Source of the DNA: Hyphomicrobium sp. | GTDB taxonomy: Bacteria > Pseudomonadota > Alphaproteobacteria > Rhizobiales > Hyphomicrobiaceae | Length of the DNA stretch: 64,000 nt | NCBI GenBank assembly: GCA_002928735.1 | Contig: PERL01000001.1 | Span: 62,001-126,000 of the forward strand | Direction of reading: 5' to 3' | Shown: positions 29,193 through 38,059 of the stretch, piece by piece | How positions within the stretch are numbered: position 1 is the first letter of the stretch | Layout: every line of letters starts with the position of its first letter | The notes under the pieces: model-generated | The model's database searches: none | Told to the model about the DNA's origin: nothing | What the model saw: the letters and a program-made list of their open reading frames with translations, nothing else | Made by a program: the position numbers and the translations under genes

Positions 29193-30064
29193 TGTTTGAA
29201 GTCAGCCACCGGACGCACTACGTCTATTCCTATCCGGTCATTCAATCCCAGCACCTGATCCACATGTCGCCGCGGCCCTGCTTCCGTCAGGTCATCCGCA
29301 ACCACAGCCTCATCGTCGATCCTGCCCCCGCGCTCCGCCAGGAATCGATCGACGCCTTCGGCAACCCGGTCGTCCTCCTCGATATCGAAGTCCCCCACCG
29401 CGAACTCATCCTGCATTCGCGCAGCACCATCACGGTCTCTGCCCCGCCGCCGCTCGATCCGTCCCGCTCCACGCCCTGGAATATGCTCGATGCGCACATC
29501 TTGGGAACCGGACGCAGCCTCGATCTCGACGTGCTGCAATACCGCTGCGCCTCGCGCCTCACGACGCCCAATCTCGACATCGAAGACTACACCGCCGAGT
29601 CGTTCCGGCCCGGCCGCCCGATCCTGGAAGCCGCCATCGATCTCAACCAGCGCATCTACGACGATTTCAAATTCGACCCGACGGCCACCGACATCTCGAC
29701 GCCGATTTCCCAAATCATGAAACAGCGCCGCGGCGTCTGTCAGGATTTCGCACATCTCATGCTGGGCTGCCTGCGCGCCATGCGCATCCCCGCGCGCTAT
29801 GTGAGCGGCTACATTCTCACCCACCCGCCGCCCGGCCAGCCGCGCATGCAAGGGGCTGACGCGTCCCACGCCTGGATTTCCGTCTGGTCACCGGAAGCCG
29901 GGTGGACCGATCTCGATCCCACCAACGGACTGATTGTAGCGGACGAACACGTCACCATCGCGCACGGCCGCGACTACGACGACATCAGCCCCATCGGCGG
30001 TGTCCTTCTCGGCGGCGGCGAACACACCGTCTCCGTCGGCGTTGACGTGATCCCAGTCGGCTGA
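29189..30064 (+). CDS. Transglutaminase-like cysteine peptidase family protein
   Basis: The 291-residue protein starts inside the previous stop (ATGATG at 29189). It has the N-terminal transglutaminase-like beta domain (FEVSHRTHYVYSYPVIQSQH) and a complete triad: C184 (RRGVCQDFAH), H227 (ASHAWISVW) and D243 (WTDLDPTNG). It is the short form lacking DUF2126 and closes the operon. Together with the large transglutaminase it could cut or crosslink the product of the ATP-grasp enzyme. In related loci a proteasome-like Anbu peptidase may follow; none does here. Confidence 0.93.
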   Translation: MMFEVSHRTHYVYSYPVIQSQHLIHMSPRPCFRQVIRNHSLIVDPAPALRQESIDAFGNPVVLLDIEVPHRELILHSRSTITVSAPPPLDPSRSTPWNMLDAHILGTGRSLDLDVLQYRCASRLTTPNLDIEDYTAESFRPGRPILEAAIDLNQRIYDDFKFDPTATDISTPISQIMKQRRGVCQDFAHLMLGCLRAMRIPARYVSGYILTHPPPGQPRMQGADASHAWISVWSPEAGWTDLDPTNGLIVADEHVTIAHGRDYDDISPIGGVLLGGGEHTVSVGVDVIPVG

Positions 30065-30065
30065 A

Positions 30066-30095
30066 CGCGGCGCTGCTTCAAACCACAGCGCCGCG
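30066..30095. terminator. Hairpin between convergent genes (terminator-like)
   Basis: A perfect 10-bp inverted repeat (30066-30075 with 30086-30095) with a 10-nt loop lies between the convergent transglutaminase and small secreted protein genes. No T-run follows on either strand, so it is not a standard intrinsic terminator. It may still halt or protect transcripts. Confidence 0.45.
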
Positions 30096-30105
30096 ACGGT
30101 GCCCG

Positions 30106-30372
30106 TTATTTGCAGGCCACCTGACGCGCCGTGCACGTCGTTACGATGCCCACATACTTGCAGCTGACCTTCGCGGATCCCCGCGCTTTGCGGCCGGCAA
30201 ACACGTTGGACTGATACAGCGCTTCCTTGGCCAGCGCGCCGGCCACTTCCTTCGTCACGGCGGTCGCGCTGGCGCCAGCACGCACACAGTGATGCCCTGC
30301 AAAGGCCGGTACGGACGCGAAAGCCACCACGCCCACGGCAGCAACGGCAGCGACCAGTTTCGAAATGCTCAT
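30106..30372 (-). CDS. Small secreted cysteine-containing protein
   Basis: I chose ATG 30372 (MSISKLVAAVAAVG) because it gives a clear signal peptide of about 24 residues ending VPAFAG; the frame upstream of it is arginine-rich and not protein-like. The mature part is about 64 residues with four cysteines (HHCVRAG, VSCKYVG, TTCTARQVACK), which could form two disulfides in the periplasm. I do not recognise the family. It lies between the transglutaminase operon and the end of the antiporter operon, with no obvious link to either. Confidence 0.7.
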   Translation of the reverse strand: MSISKLVAAVAAVGVVAFASVPAFAGHHCVRAGASATAVTKEVAGALAKEALYQSNVFAGRKARGSAKVSCKYVGIVTTCTARQVACK

Positions 30373-30529
30373 ATCAGAACCTCCCATTCGACATTCCCCG
30401 GGCGAGACTATGCGCCACTCCCGAGACACGCGAAAGACTGCGCGCGCTCTGAAGCGCCGCCCATCCCCAATTTTGGACCTATGATGCGAAACGATCACGC
30501 CGCGATTGTGCAAACGCGAATAGCCGGCT

Positions 30530-30829
30530 CTAACCCCGCCCTTCACCCCGGTCCTTCTGCGCCGCCTTCGCAAGAAGATGCGCCGAAACCGGTGCGGTAA
30601 TGAACAAAAACAATGAAACAGCCAGTTCCTTCACGCTGACCTCGCCGGTCAGCGCATAACCCGCGACACTCGACGCAATCACGATGGCGCCAACGCCCAG
30701 CGTCGTCGCCTTGGTCGGTCCATGCAGGCGCGTGAAGATATCCGGTAACCGGATCAGCGCAATCGATCCCAGGAGAACAAAGAAGCCGCCGGTCACGATC
30801 AAGAAGGATGCAAAAGCTTCTGCGTACAT
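30530..30829 (-). CDS. mrpG: Mrp/Pha antiporter subunit G
   Basis: The 99-residue protein has three membrane helices and the MnhG/PhaG pattern (GGFFVLLGSIALIRLPDIFTRLHGPTKATTLG). It is the last gene of a six-gene operon for a multi-subunit Na+(K+)/H+ antiporter and lies 9 bases after subunit F. G is a small accessory subunit needed for activity of the complex. In Sinorhizobium meliloti the equivalent PhaG is part of a K+ efflux system. The ion used here cannot be told from the sequence. Confidence 0.92.
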   Translation of the reverse strand: MYAEAFASFLIVTGGFFVLLGSIALIRLPDIFTRLHGPTKATTLGVGAIVIASSVAGYALTGEVSVKELAVSLFLFITAPVSAHLLAKAAQKDRGEGRG

Positions 30830-30838
30830 GGCGCGCTC

Positions 30839-31108
30839 CTATTCGATGATGGCCCGGCCGATGAGATATTTGCACAGCGCCACCGTGCCGACGAACCCCA
30901 TCATGGCAATCAGCAGCGCCGCCTCGAACGAAAATGAACTACCCCTGGAAAGACCCATCAACACCACAACTGCAATCGCATCGATGGCCAGCGTGTCGAG
31001 CGCCAGAATGCGATCGGCCATCGTCGGCCCGAGCGCCAGCCGCCAAAGGGTCAGCACTGTCGCCAGCCCAACCAAAACGAACCCGATGATGATCGCAATC
31101 GTCAGCAT
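30839..31108 (-). CDS. mrpF: Mrp/Pha antiporter subunit F
   Basis: The 89-residue protein has three membrane helices, with the conserved RLALGPTMADRILALDTLAIDAIAVVVL segment of the MnhF/PhaF family. It overlaps subunit E by 7 bases and precedes subunit G, as in all Mrp operons. F is a small subunit of the inner-membrane antiporter complex, with limited similarity to bile-acid transporters in some annotations. No anomaly was seen. Confidence 0.92.
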   Translation of the reverse strand: MLTIAIIIGFVLVGLATVLTLWRLALGPTMADRILALDTLAIDAIAVVVLMGLSRGSSFSFEAALLIAMMGFVGTVALCKYLIGRAIIE

Positions 31109-31599
31109 CCGAAGATCTCCTTCAGCGGCGCTTCGTAGCGTGTCTTGATCTCATCGATCAGCAGCGATCGATCCGGAACATCGAGCCCGTGGATGTGAAC
31201 CATGCGCTTGTCCATATCGACGTCGATGGAGAGCGTGCCGGGCGTCAGCGTAATGATGCTGGCTAGGATGGTTGCCACGTAAGGATCGTTCGTATCGAGC
31301 GGCACATCGACAAATTTCGATTTGATCCCGTCCACATTTCCCAGCACGATCCGCGCTACCGCGAAATTTGCAACGATGATGTCGTAAAACACCACCAGCA
31401 TCAGCCGCAGCGCCGCGCCGATGCGAAATGTGTGCGGCCGACCCGGCCAGAACTGCGACGTGAACAGCGGGATTGCGATCCCCAGCGTCAGGCCGAGCAA
31501 CAGCGTCCCGCCGCTAACATCCGCCGAAAGCAACGCCCACAACGCCGCAATCGACAGCGTCAAAAACGGCTGCGGAAGAACCCAGTCGCGCAAGGTCAT
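31102..31599 (-). CDS. mrpE: Mrp/Pha antiporter subunit E
   Basis: The 165-residue protein has an N-terminal pair of membrane helices and the family motifs YDIIVANFAVARIVLG and ASIITLTPGTLSIDVD, with a cytoplasmic C-terminal region ending in MVHIHGLDV. It starts in the stop of subunit D (ATGA overlap) and overlaps F. MrpE is important for assembly and for antiport rate. Confidence 0.93.
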   Translation of the reverse strand: MTLRDWVLPQPFLTLSIAALWALLSADVSGGTLLLGLTLGIAIPLFTSQFWPGRPHTFRIGAALRLMLVVFYDIIVANFAVARIVLGNVDGIKSKFVDVPLDTNDPYVATILASIITLTPGTLSIDVDMDKRMVHIHGLDVPDRSLLIDEIKTRYEAPLKEIFGC

Positions 31600-33137
31600 G
31601 GCCGCTTCTCCCTTTGCACCGCGGCCGGATCGCCGATCACCGCCGAGACATAGGCATCCCGCGCCAGAATTTGCTCAGCCGCAGCCCGCGTGTACGAGGC
31701 CACCGGCGCCGCCGCGGCACTCACGGCAACGATCCCCGCCGTCAGCAAAATCATCGCCAGCATCAGACCCGGCGCCGGCACATACGCCACAACCGGCTTG
31801 ACCGCGATCCCAGGCGCGCCCGGCTCCCAGAAAAACACACTCGCGGCCCGCGCCAGAACGAGGGCGGCCACAAACCCCGACACGATGAGCGCTGTCCAGA
31901 TCAGCGCCGGATGTACCGATCCCTCCATCGCCTGCATCACCATGATCTTCCCGATGAACCCGGACAACGGCGGCGCTCCGCATGCCGCAACACCGAAGAC
32001 GAGAAACATGAGCCCCAGAAACGTATAATTCTGCAATGGCGGCCCGGCGGCCAATTGATCCTCGGCATCGCCCCTCTGCCGCGCCAAAGCATCGGCCAGC
32101 AAGAACAATGCCGCGGTCACTAGGGTTGTCTGCACCAGATAATAGAGCGCTGCTGCGATGCTCTGCGCACCCGGCTCCGCGACCGCCAGCAGAAGCGTCC
32201 CGCCCGACACCAGAACGAGATTGGCCACCACCAACCCAAGCGACGAGGCCGCCAGCATGCCCATCGCACCTACTGCAATCGTCCCGAGCGCAAGCCACGT
32301 CAGCCACGGCTGCAAGAGGTCCGCCGTGAACGGCGCCGCCATCAGACCGATGGTCGTCACCCGCAACAACGCATACACGCCAACTTTCGTCATGATCACG
32401 AACAGCGCCGCCACGGGCAGCGTCGCCGCCGTATAAACCTGCGGCAGCCAGAACCCGATCGGCAACACCGCTGCTTTTAACAAGAACACCGTCACGAGCA
32501 GCGCGCACATCACCGCCACGACGCCCTGATCTTCCGGCGCCACCTTCTGCAGCGCCACACCGAAATCGGCCATATTGAGCGTGCCGAGAAGACCGTAAAG
32601 CAATCCCAGCGCGATCAAGAACAGCGCCGACCCGGTCAAATTCAACACCACATACGCGATGCCCGCCCGCGCCCGCTGCAATCCACCACCATGGACCAGC
32701 AGCCCATAGGATGCCAGCAAGAGGATCTCGAAGAACACGAACAGGTTGAACAGGTCGCCTGTCAGAAACGCCCCGTTGAGCCCCATAAGCTGGAATTGCA
32801 AGAACGCATGAAAATGCGGCCCCCGCGAATCCGTTCCCGATGTCGCGGCCAAAAACACTGGCATGGCCAGCACGCTCGTCAGCGCCACCATCAATGCGGC
32901 CAGCCGGTCGAGCACCAACACGATGCCATAAGGCGCCGGCCAATCGCCGAGCCGGTACACGCGCACGCTGCCATCGTCGGCCACGATCAGCTGTGCCAAT
33001 GCGGCAGTAACAAGAATGCCCAGCGCAAGCGCGCTGATACCGCGCTTCACCTCGATATCCGCCTTCGCAGCAACGAGCAGCAGCACGGCGGTCACCAGCG
33101 GAATGAGTACTGGCAGAAACGGCAAATGAGCCATCAT
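31596..33137 (-). CDS. mrpD: Mrp/Pha antiporter subunit D (NuoN-like)
   Basis: The 513-residue membrane protein belongs to the proton-translocating family shared with complex I subunits NuoL/M/N. Seen are NGAFLTGDLFNLFVFFEILLLASYGLL, with the buried Glu of FFE, and FLLKAAVLPIGFWLPQVYTAATLPVAALF, the conserved lysine helix. It overlaps subunit C by 4 bases at its start and E at its end. MrpD and MrpA form the two ion channels of the antiporter. Length and motifs are complete. Confidence 0.94.
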   Translation of the reverse strand: MMAHLPFLPVLIPLVTAVLLLVAAKADIEVKRGISALALGILVTAALAQLIVADDGSVRVYRLGDWPAPYGIVLVLDRLAALMVALTSVLAMPVFLAATSGTDSRGPHFHAFLQFQLMGLNGAFLTGDLFNLFVFFEILLLASYGLLVHGGGLQRARAGIAYVVLNLTGSALFLIALGLLYGLLGTLNMADFGVALQKVAPEDQGVVAVMCALLVTVFLLKAAVLPIGFWLPQVYTAATLPVAALFVIMTKVGVYALLRVTTIGLMAAPFTADLLQPWLTWLALGTIAVGAMGMLAASSLGLVVANLVLVSGGTLLLAVAEPGAQSIAAALYYLVQTTLVTAALFLLADALARQRGDAEDQLAAGPPLQNYTFLGLMFLVFGVAACGAPPLSGFIGKIMVMQAMEGSVHPALIWTALIVSGFVAALVLARAASVFFWEPGAPGIAVKPVVAYVPAPGLMLAMILLTAGIVAVSAAAAPVASYTRAAAEQILARDAYVSAVIGDPAAVQREKRP

Positions 33138-33463
33138 CGTGTCTCACCCGCATCGACGTGATCGGTCCCGCTTTCCGACTTCGCTTTCAGCGCGACCGCT
33201 AAAAGATACGCCGTCATGCCAAAGCCGATCACGATCGCCGTCAGAACTAGCGCCTGCGGCAGCGGATCGGTCTGGTTCGCCAGTCCCGGAACGCTCAACG
33301 GCGGCGCGCCCGCCTTCAGCCGGCCGCCAAAAAAGATCAATCCGTTCACCGCGTACGACAGCAACGTCAAACCCAGGACCACCGAAAACGTCGTCGGCCT
33401 CAAGATGAGATAAACGCCGCTTGCGGTCAGCACGCCCAAGGCCACGGACACGAGAAGTTCCAT
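33134..33463 (-). CDS. mrpC: Mrp/Pha antiporter subunit C (NuoK-like)
   Basis: I chose ATG 33463 (MELLVSVALGVLTASG): it lies 4 bases after the subunit AB stop and gives a 109-residue NuoK-like protein with three helices (GLTLLSYAVNGLIFFGG, DPLPQALVLTAIVIGFG). The open frame upstream overlaps the AB gene and is not needed. It overlaps subunit D by 4 bases. The segment LPQALVLTAIVIG is the typical NuoK/MrpC helix carrying conserved polar residues. Confidence 0.92.
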   Translation of the reverse strand: MELLVSVALGVLTASGVYLILRPTTFSVVLGLTLLSYAVNGLIFFGGRLKAGAPPLSVPGLANQTDPLPQALVLTAIVIGFGMTAYLLAVALKAKSESGTDHVDAGETR

Positions 33464-33467
33464 TGCG

Positions 33468-36302
33468 CTATCCCTTGTCCTTCGCCGAAGCCCCGGCCGG
33501 CGCTGAAGTCTCATCCCGCCGCAACGCCGCGATGTCCGTCATGGCCAGCAACACTGTTCCGATCACCACCAGGAACACGCCCAAATCGAATGCCATCGCC
33601 GACGCCAGCTCGAATTTGTCGATGACCGGCGGATACACATACCCGTGCGTCGATGTCAGGAACGGCATGCCAAACCAGAAGCTCGCAGCCCCTGTCAGCG
33701 TTGCAATTCCAAGCCCCACGCCGAGCAGGCGCACATAGTTGACGCGTAACCGCTCCGAGGCGAAGTCAACACCACCCGCCACATACTGCAGCATCAGGGC
33801 AACCGCTGCCACGAGACCAGCGATGAACCCGCCTCCCGGCAGGTTATGCCCACGTAGGAAGATATAAACGGCCACAACGAGCGACAGCGGCAGCAGCGGC
33901 CGCATGAGTTCAGCGAGCATGATCGGATACCGGTCGGCCTTCGTCAGCGCCAAAGTAGGGGGACCCTGCATCCGCGTCCCCGTCAGGAGCGCATGCAGCC
34001 CCAACGCCGCCATCGCCAGAACGACGATCTCGCCAAGCGTATCGTAACCGCGAAAATCCACGAGAATGACATTGACGACGTTGGTCCCCCCGCCGCCCGG
34101 CTTGGCATTCGCCATATGATAGCCCGCGATCGTTTCATAGGGACGCGTCAGCATCGCGTACGTCATCGCCGTCACACCAACGCCCGCCGCCGTCGCCAGC
34201 AGTCCATCGCGCACCCGGCGCCCCGGAGTGCTCTGCGCCACCGGAGTCTCCGGAAGATAGCGCAAGCACATGAGCAGCAGCACGATCGTCACAACTTCGA
34301 CCGACAGCTGCGTCAACGCCAGGTCCGGCGCATGGAACCGCAGGAAAGCCAGCGACACCACGGTGCCCGCTACGCTCATGAAGATAACGGCCATAACGCG
34401 GCTGCGGCGGTAGATCACGGTCGAGAGGGCCCCGAACAACAGGGCCGCAAAAGCCACCGCTGACGCCACGTCGATTTCACTCACCGGCAAAGGACCGGTC
34501 AGCATCCCTACCCAGCCGGACGCCATCTCCGTCGACGTCCAAGCCCACCCGCCAAGCACAAGAAGAAATGAAATGAACAGAACCAGATTGCGCTGCAGCG
34601 ACCGCGGAGCGGCCAGCGCCATGAAGGCCGTCGAAAACCGCGTCGCGCCGCGATAAAACCGTTCGAAAGCAACGGGGCTCGTCAGCCCGAATGCGTAGCG
34701 CTCCTGCAGCGCATACAGCTTGTGCCGCCGCGAGAACTGCAACACGCCGAGCCCGAACGCGACCACTGTCATGGCCAGCGGCAAATTAAATCCGTGCCAG
34801 ACTGCAAGCTTGATCTCCGGAACCGCGCCCGGCAGCACCGCCTCCGCCGCGACTTTCAACAACGGCCCAACCGACCACTGCGGCAGAAACCCGACAACCA
34901 CCACAAGCGCGACCAGCACTTCCACCGGCAGTCGCATCCAACCCACCGGCTCATGCGGCGTCTTCGGCATCTCATTTGCCGGCCCATCGAAAAACACGTC
35001 CCACACGAAACGCGCCGAATAAGCCACCGCCAGCATGCCGCCGATCGTCGCCACGATCGGCAAAATCAGATTGGCCCCATCGAAGCCCGGATGCGCCACC
35101 GCCGCGGTGAAAAACATTTCCTTCGATAGAAACCCGTTCAAAAGCGGCACGCCCGCCATCGATCCCGCCGCCAGGATGGCCAGCACCGCCGTCCGCGGCA
35201 TGGTATAAAAAAGCCCGCCCATCCGGCGCATATCGCGCGTACCGGTTTCGTGGTCGATGATCCCCGCCGCCATGAACAGCGACGCCTTGAAGATCGCGTG
35301 ATTGATGATGTGGAAAACGGCCGCCACGGCCGCCATCGGCGTATCGAGCCCAAACAACAGTGTGATCAGCCCCAGGTGGCTCACCGTCGAATACGCCAGC
35401 AGCCCCTTGAGATCGTGCTTCAGGAGCGCAACGTAGGCGCCATAGACGAATGTGATCGCGCCCGTCGTCGAGACGATCACGAACCACAGCTCTGTCCCCG
35501 CCAGCACCGGATACATCCGTGCCAGCAGAAAAACGCCCGCTTTCACCATCGTCGCCGAATGCAAATACGCCGACACCGGCGTTGGCGCGGCCATGGCATG
35601 CGGCAGCCAAAAATGGAACGGGAACTGCGCCGACTTCGTGAAGGCACCAAGAAGGAAAAGAATGAGGATCACGGGATAGAGCGGATCGGCCCGCACATCC
35701 CCCGCCCGCGCCTCGATCACGCTGAAGTCGAAACTGCCGGCCACGCTGCCGAGCAGTAGCGCCCCCGCCAGCAGCGCCAACCCGCCGCCACCCGTCACCG
35801 CCAGCGCCATCCGTGCCGAAATCCGCGCCTCGACTTCCTGGTATTTATAAGCGATCAGCAGAAACGACGTGAGGCTCGTCACCTCCCAGAACACCACCAT
35901 CAGCACGATGTTCTCGGCCAGCACGATCCCGAGCATCCCGCCCGCGAAACCCAGCAACGACATATAGAACCGCTGCAGATCGTCGTATTTAGGCAGGTAA
36001 TACGCCGCATAGAGAACGATAAGCACGCCAATCCCGAGTATGAGGATTGTGAACAAGAGCCCCAGCCCATCGAGCCGCAACGCAAAATCGAGGCCCCACT
36101 CCGGCAGCCACGCCACCCGCCACAAGACCGTCGCCCCACCGAAAACCTCCGGCGCCAACGCAAGAGCAGCCGCCAACCCCCCAGTCATCGAGAGACCAGC
36201 GGTCCAAGCGGTCAGCGATCGTCCACCCCGCCCAATGAGCGCGAGGAGCAGAAGACCGGCAAAAGGCGCCAGAAGGATAAGAGGCAAAGGGGCTGAGAAC
36301 AT
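33468..36302 (-). CDS. mrpAB: Mrp/Pha antiporter fused subunit A+B
   Basis: The 944-residue protein joins MrpA and MrpB, as in rhizobial PhaAB. The N-terminal two-thirds is a NuoL-like proton channel: VVFWEVTSLTSFLLIAYKY, FPFHFWLPHAMAAPTPVSAYLHSATMVKAG and LLAYSTVSHLGLITLL. The middle has a conserved DALTEL-like region (HAPDLALTQLSVEVVTIVLLL) and MrpA-specific helices. The C-terminal ~200 residues are MrpB-like (DFRGYDTLGEIVVLAMAALG, PGGGFIAGLVAAVALMLQY). It begins the operon at ATG 36302. The fused arrangement is the group-2 type of Mrp operon; no regulator is adjacent. Confidence 0.95.
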   Translation of the reverse strand: MFSAPLPLILLAPFAGLLLLALIGRGGRSLTAWTAGLSMTGGLAAALALAPEVFGGATVLWRVAWLPEWGLDFALRLDGLGLLFTILILGIGVLIVLYAAYYLPKYDDLQRFYMSLLGFAGGMLGIVLAENIVLMVVFWEVTSLTSFLLIAYKYQEVEARISARMALAVTGGGGLALLAGALLLGSVAGSFDFSVIEARAGDVRADPLYPVILILFLLGAFTKSAQFPFHFWLPHAMAAPTPVSAYLHSATMVKAGVFLLARMYPVLAGTELWFVIVSTTGAITFVYGAYVALLKHDLKGLLAYSTVSHLGLITLLFGLDTPMAAVAAVFHIINHAIFKASLFMAAGIIDHETGTRDMRRMGGLFYTMPRTAVLAILAAGSMAGVPLLNGFLSKEMFFTAAVAHPGFDGANLILPIVATIGGMLAVAYSARFVWDVFFDGPANEMPKTPHEPVGWMRLPVEVLVALVVVVGFLPQWSVGPLLKVAAEAVLPGAVPEIKLAVWHGFNLPLAMTVVAFGLGVLQFSRRHKLYALQERYAFGLTSPVAFERFYRGATRFSTAFMALAAPRSLQRNLVLFISFLLVLGGWAWTSTEMASGWVGMLTGPLPVSEIDVASAVAFAALLFGALSTVIYRRSRVMAVIFMSVAGTVVSLAFLRFHAPDLALTQLSVEVVTIVLLLMCLRYLPETPVAQSTPGRRVRDGLLATAAGVGVTAMTYAMLTRPYETIAGYHMANAKPGGGGTNVVNVILVDFRGYDTLGEIVVLAMAALGLHALLTGTRMQGPPTLALTKADRYPIMLAELMRPLLPLSLVVAVYIFLRGHNLPGGGFIAGLVAAVALMLQYVAGGVDFASERLRVNYVRLLGVGLGIATLTGAASFWFGMPFLTSTHGYVYPPVIDKFELASAMAFDLGVFLVVIGTVLLAMTDIAALRRDETSAPAGASAKDKG

Positions 36303-36563
36303 GCGGCGCTTGAACCGTTCTTATTTCAATGGGTTGTCCATCGGCAATCAACGCGCCGTCGCGCCTGCCGGCCATGCGCGCCGACGGTTTGCTCAACCCT
36401 GATTAAGGGGCTCCCGCCCAATTTGCAAAGTGCGCAACGTCACGGTCTTTTGATAGTGGTGCCTGAATCTTATGACGATCGCACCAGCCTGATAAACCTA
36501 ACGGTGGCGACCGGCGATAGGCCCCGCTAAGTTGCGCCATATGACCGCGAACATCGAGATGTC

Positions 36564-37481
36564 ATGTCCAGCACGGCGCTCATCGTCATAGGCCACACCG
36601 CACTTGATTTCGTGTACCGGATCGACGCCTTCCCGCCAAAGCCAGTCAAGGTGCGCGCCCGCGAACACGTCACCAGCGGCGGCGGAATGGCCGCCAACGC
36701 AGCCTGCGCTGCATCTCGCCTCGGCGCCAACACCGCCCTCTGGAGCCGGATCGGATCGGATCCGGCCAGCCGGATCATTCTCGATGAACTGCAAAAATTC
36801 GGCGTCGACACCACTCATGTCAAAGTCCACCCCGCCACCCGCTCCGCAACCGCCGCGGTGATCGTCGATGCCGCGGGCGAGCGTTTCATCGTCAGCGAAG
36901 ACGATCACGCCATGCCCATGACCGCTGATTGGCTACCACTTGAGAACATCTGTAAAGCGAACGCAGTATTAAGCGACCTCTCTTGGATCGAAGGAACCCG
37001 CGCGGCATTTGCTGAAGCAAGGGCGCGAAACATCACGACGCTTGTCGATCTCGACCTGGGAAGCGGCCGTCTCCTGGAAAGTGTCGCCCACTTGACAGAT
37101 TATGTCATCGCCTCGGCCCCGGCACTCGACACCTTCATATCCGGAAACACCACGGAAGACCGCCTCCGTACCCTCGTAAACCAAGGCGCGCGCCATGCCG
37201 GCGTAACCCGTGGATCCGAGGGATACGTCTGGACCGATGCATCGGGCAAAATCAATCGGCAGCCATCGTTTCGTATAGCGGTTCACGACACCACTGGTGC
37301 GGGCGACGCCTTCCATGGCGCCTTCGCCGCCGCCCTGATCGGCGGCTTCAGCGACGCGAAGTGCGCCCGCTTCGCGGCCGCGGCCGCGGCCTTGAATTGC
37401 CGCGGTTTGGGGGCCCGCACGGCTCTTCCGGCTCGCGCCGACGTCGACGCCCTGTTGGCCACGCAGCCAGCCGCGATTTGA
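36564..37481 (+). CDS. PfkB-family carbohydrate kinase
   Basis: The 305-residue ribokinase-like enzyme shows the N-terminal pattern VIGHTALDFVYRIDAFPPKPVKVRA, a glycine pair in TSGGGMAANAACAASRLGA, and the C-terminal signature HDTTGAGDAFHGAFAAAL with the catalytic Asp and anion hole. It phosphorylates a sugar or nucleoside at a hydroxymethyl group; the substrate is not determined. The short lid and SGGGMAANAA resemble sulfofructose- and ribokinase-type members. It stands in front of a cytochrome c gene on the same strand with a 33-base gap. Confidence 0.88.
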   Translation: MSSTALIVIGHTALDFVYRIDAFPPKPVKVRAREHVTSGGGMAANAACAASRLGANTALWSRIGSDPASRIILDELQKFGVDTTHVKVHPATRSATAAVIVDAAGERFIVSEDDHAMPMTADWLPLENICKANAVLSDLSWIEGTRAAFAEARARNITTLVDLDLGSGRLLESVAHLTDYVIASAPALDTFISGNTTEDRLRTLVNQGARHAGVTRGSEGYVWTDASGKINRQPSFRIAVHDTTGAGDAFHGAFAAALIGGFSDAKCARFAAAAAALNCRGLGARTALPARADVDALLATQPAAI

Positions 37482-37514
37482 TCGGCATCAAAGCCGCATC
37501 GTTATCTCTGGCCG

Positions 37515-37976
37515 ATGCTGCGAACGATGAAACATCATCTGCATATCGCGAAGTTTGCTGCCGTTTCCGCAATCGTGGCCGCGGTTGCTGGTCTAGCGCT
37601 TGCCAATAGAGCCGTATCTGGCGACAGCGAAGGTGAAGACCCCATCGGTCTCACCGAATATGAAATCGCCTGCATGTCCTGCCACGGCCTCGACGGCAAA
37701 GGCGATGGGCCCAAGGCCGGCACGCTCTCTGTCATGCCGGCCGATCTCACTCGCATCGCCCAACGCAACGGCGGCACCTTCCCCCGAAACGCGATTTACG
37801 ACATGATCGACGGTCGCGGCGTCATTCCAGCCCACGGCCGCCGCGACATGCCCATATGGGGCGATCGTTACCGCAACACCGGCGATCCCGGCGAAGCCGC
37901 CTCAGCCGTCGATGAGCGCGCCCGAGCCCTGATGCAGGCACTCGTGGATTACCTGGAAAGCATTCAGCAGAATTAA
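37515..37976 (+). CDS. Class I cytochrome c
   Basis: The 153-residue protein has an N-terminal signal or anchor helix (about residues 11-30). ATG 37527 (MKHHLH) is an alternative start. The heme-binding CMSCH sits at C53, C56 and H57 (IACMSCHGLDGKGDGP), and a likely axial methionine lies in RRDMPIWGDRYRNTG. It is a mono-heme c-type cytochrome, exported to the periplasm, like small accessory electron carriers. No oxidoreductase gene is adjacent, so its redox partner is unknown. Confidence 0.9.
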   Translation: MLRTMKHHLHIAKFAAVSAIVAAVAGLALANRAVSGDSEGEDPIGLTEYEIACMSCHGLDGKGDGPKAGTLSVMPADLTRIAQRNGGTFPRNAIYDMIDGRGVIPAHGRRDMPIWGDRYRNTGDPGEAASAVDERARALMQALVDYLESIQQN

Positions 37977-38059
37977 CGTGTTCTCCGCGCGGTATCCGCG
38001 GCGGCCATCTCCATGCTATGCGCAGGGCACGCAATTCAACCCGGAACGGGCCTGCCAGC

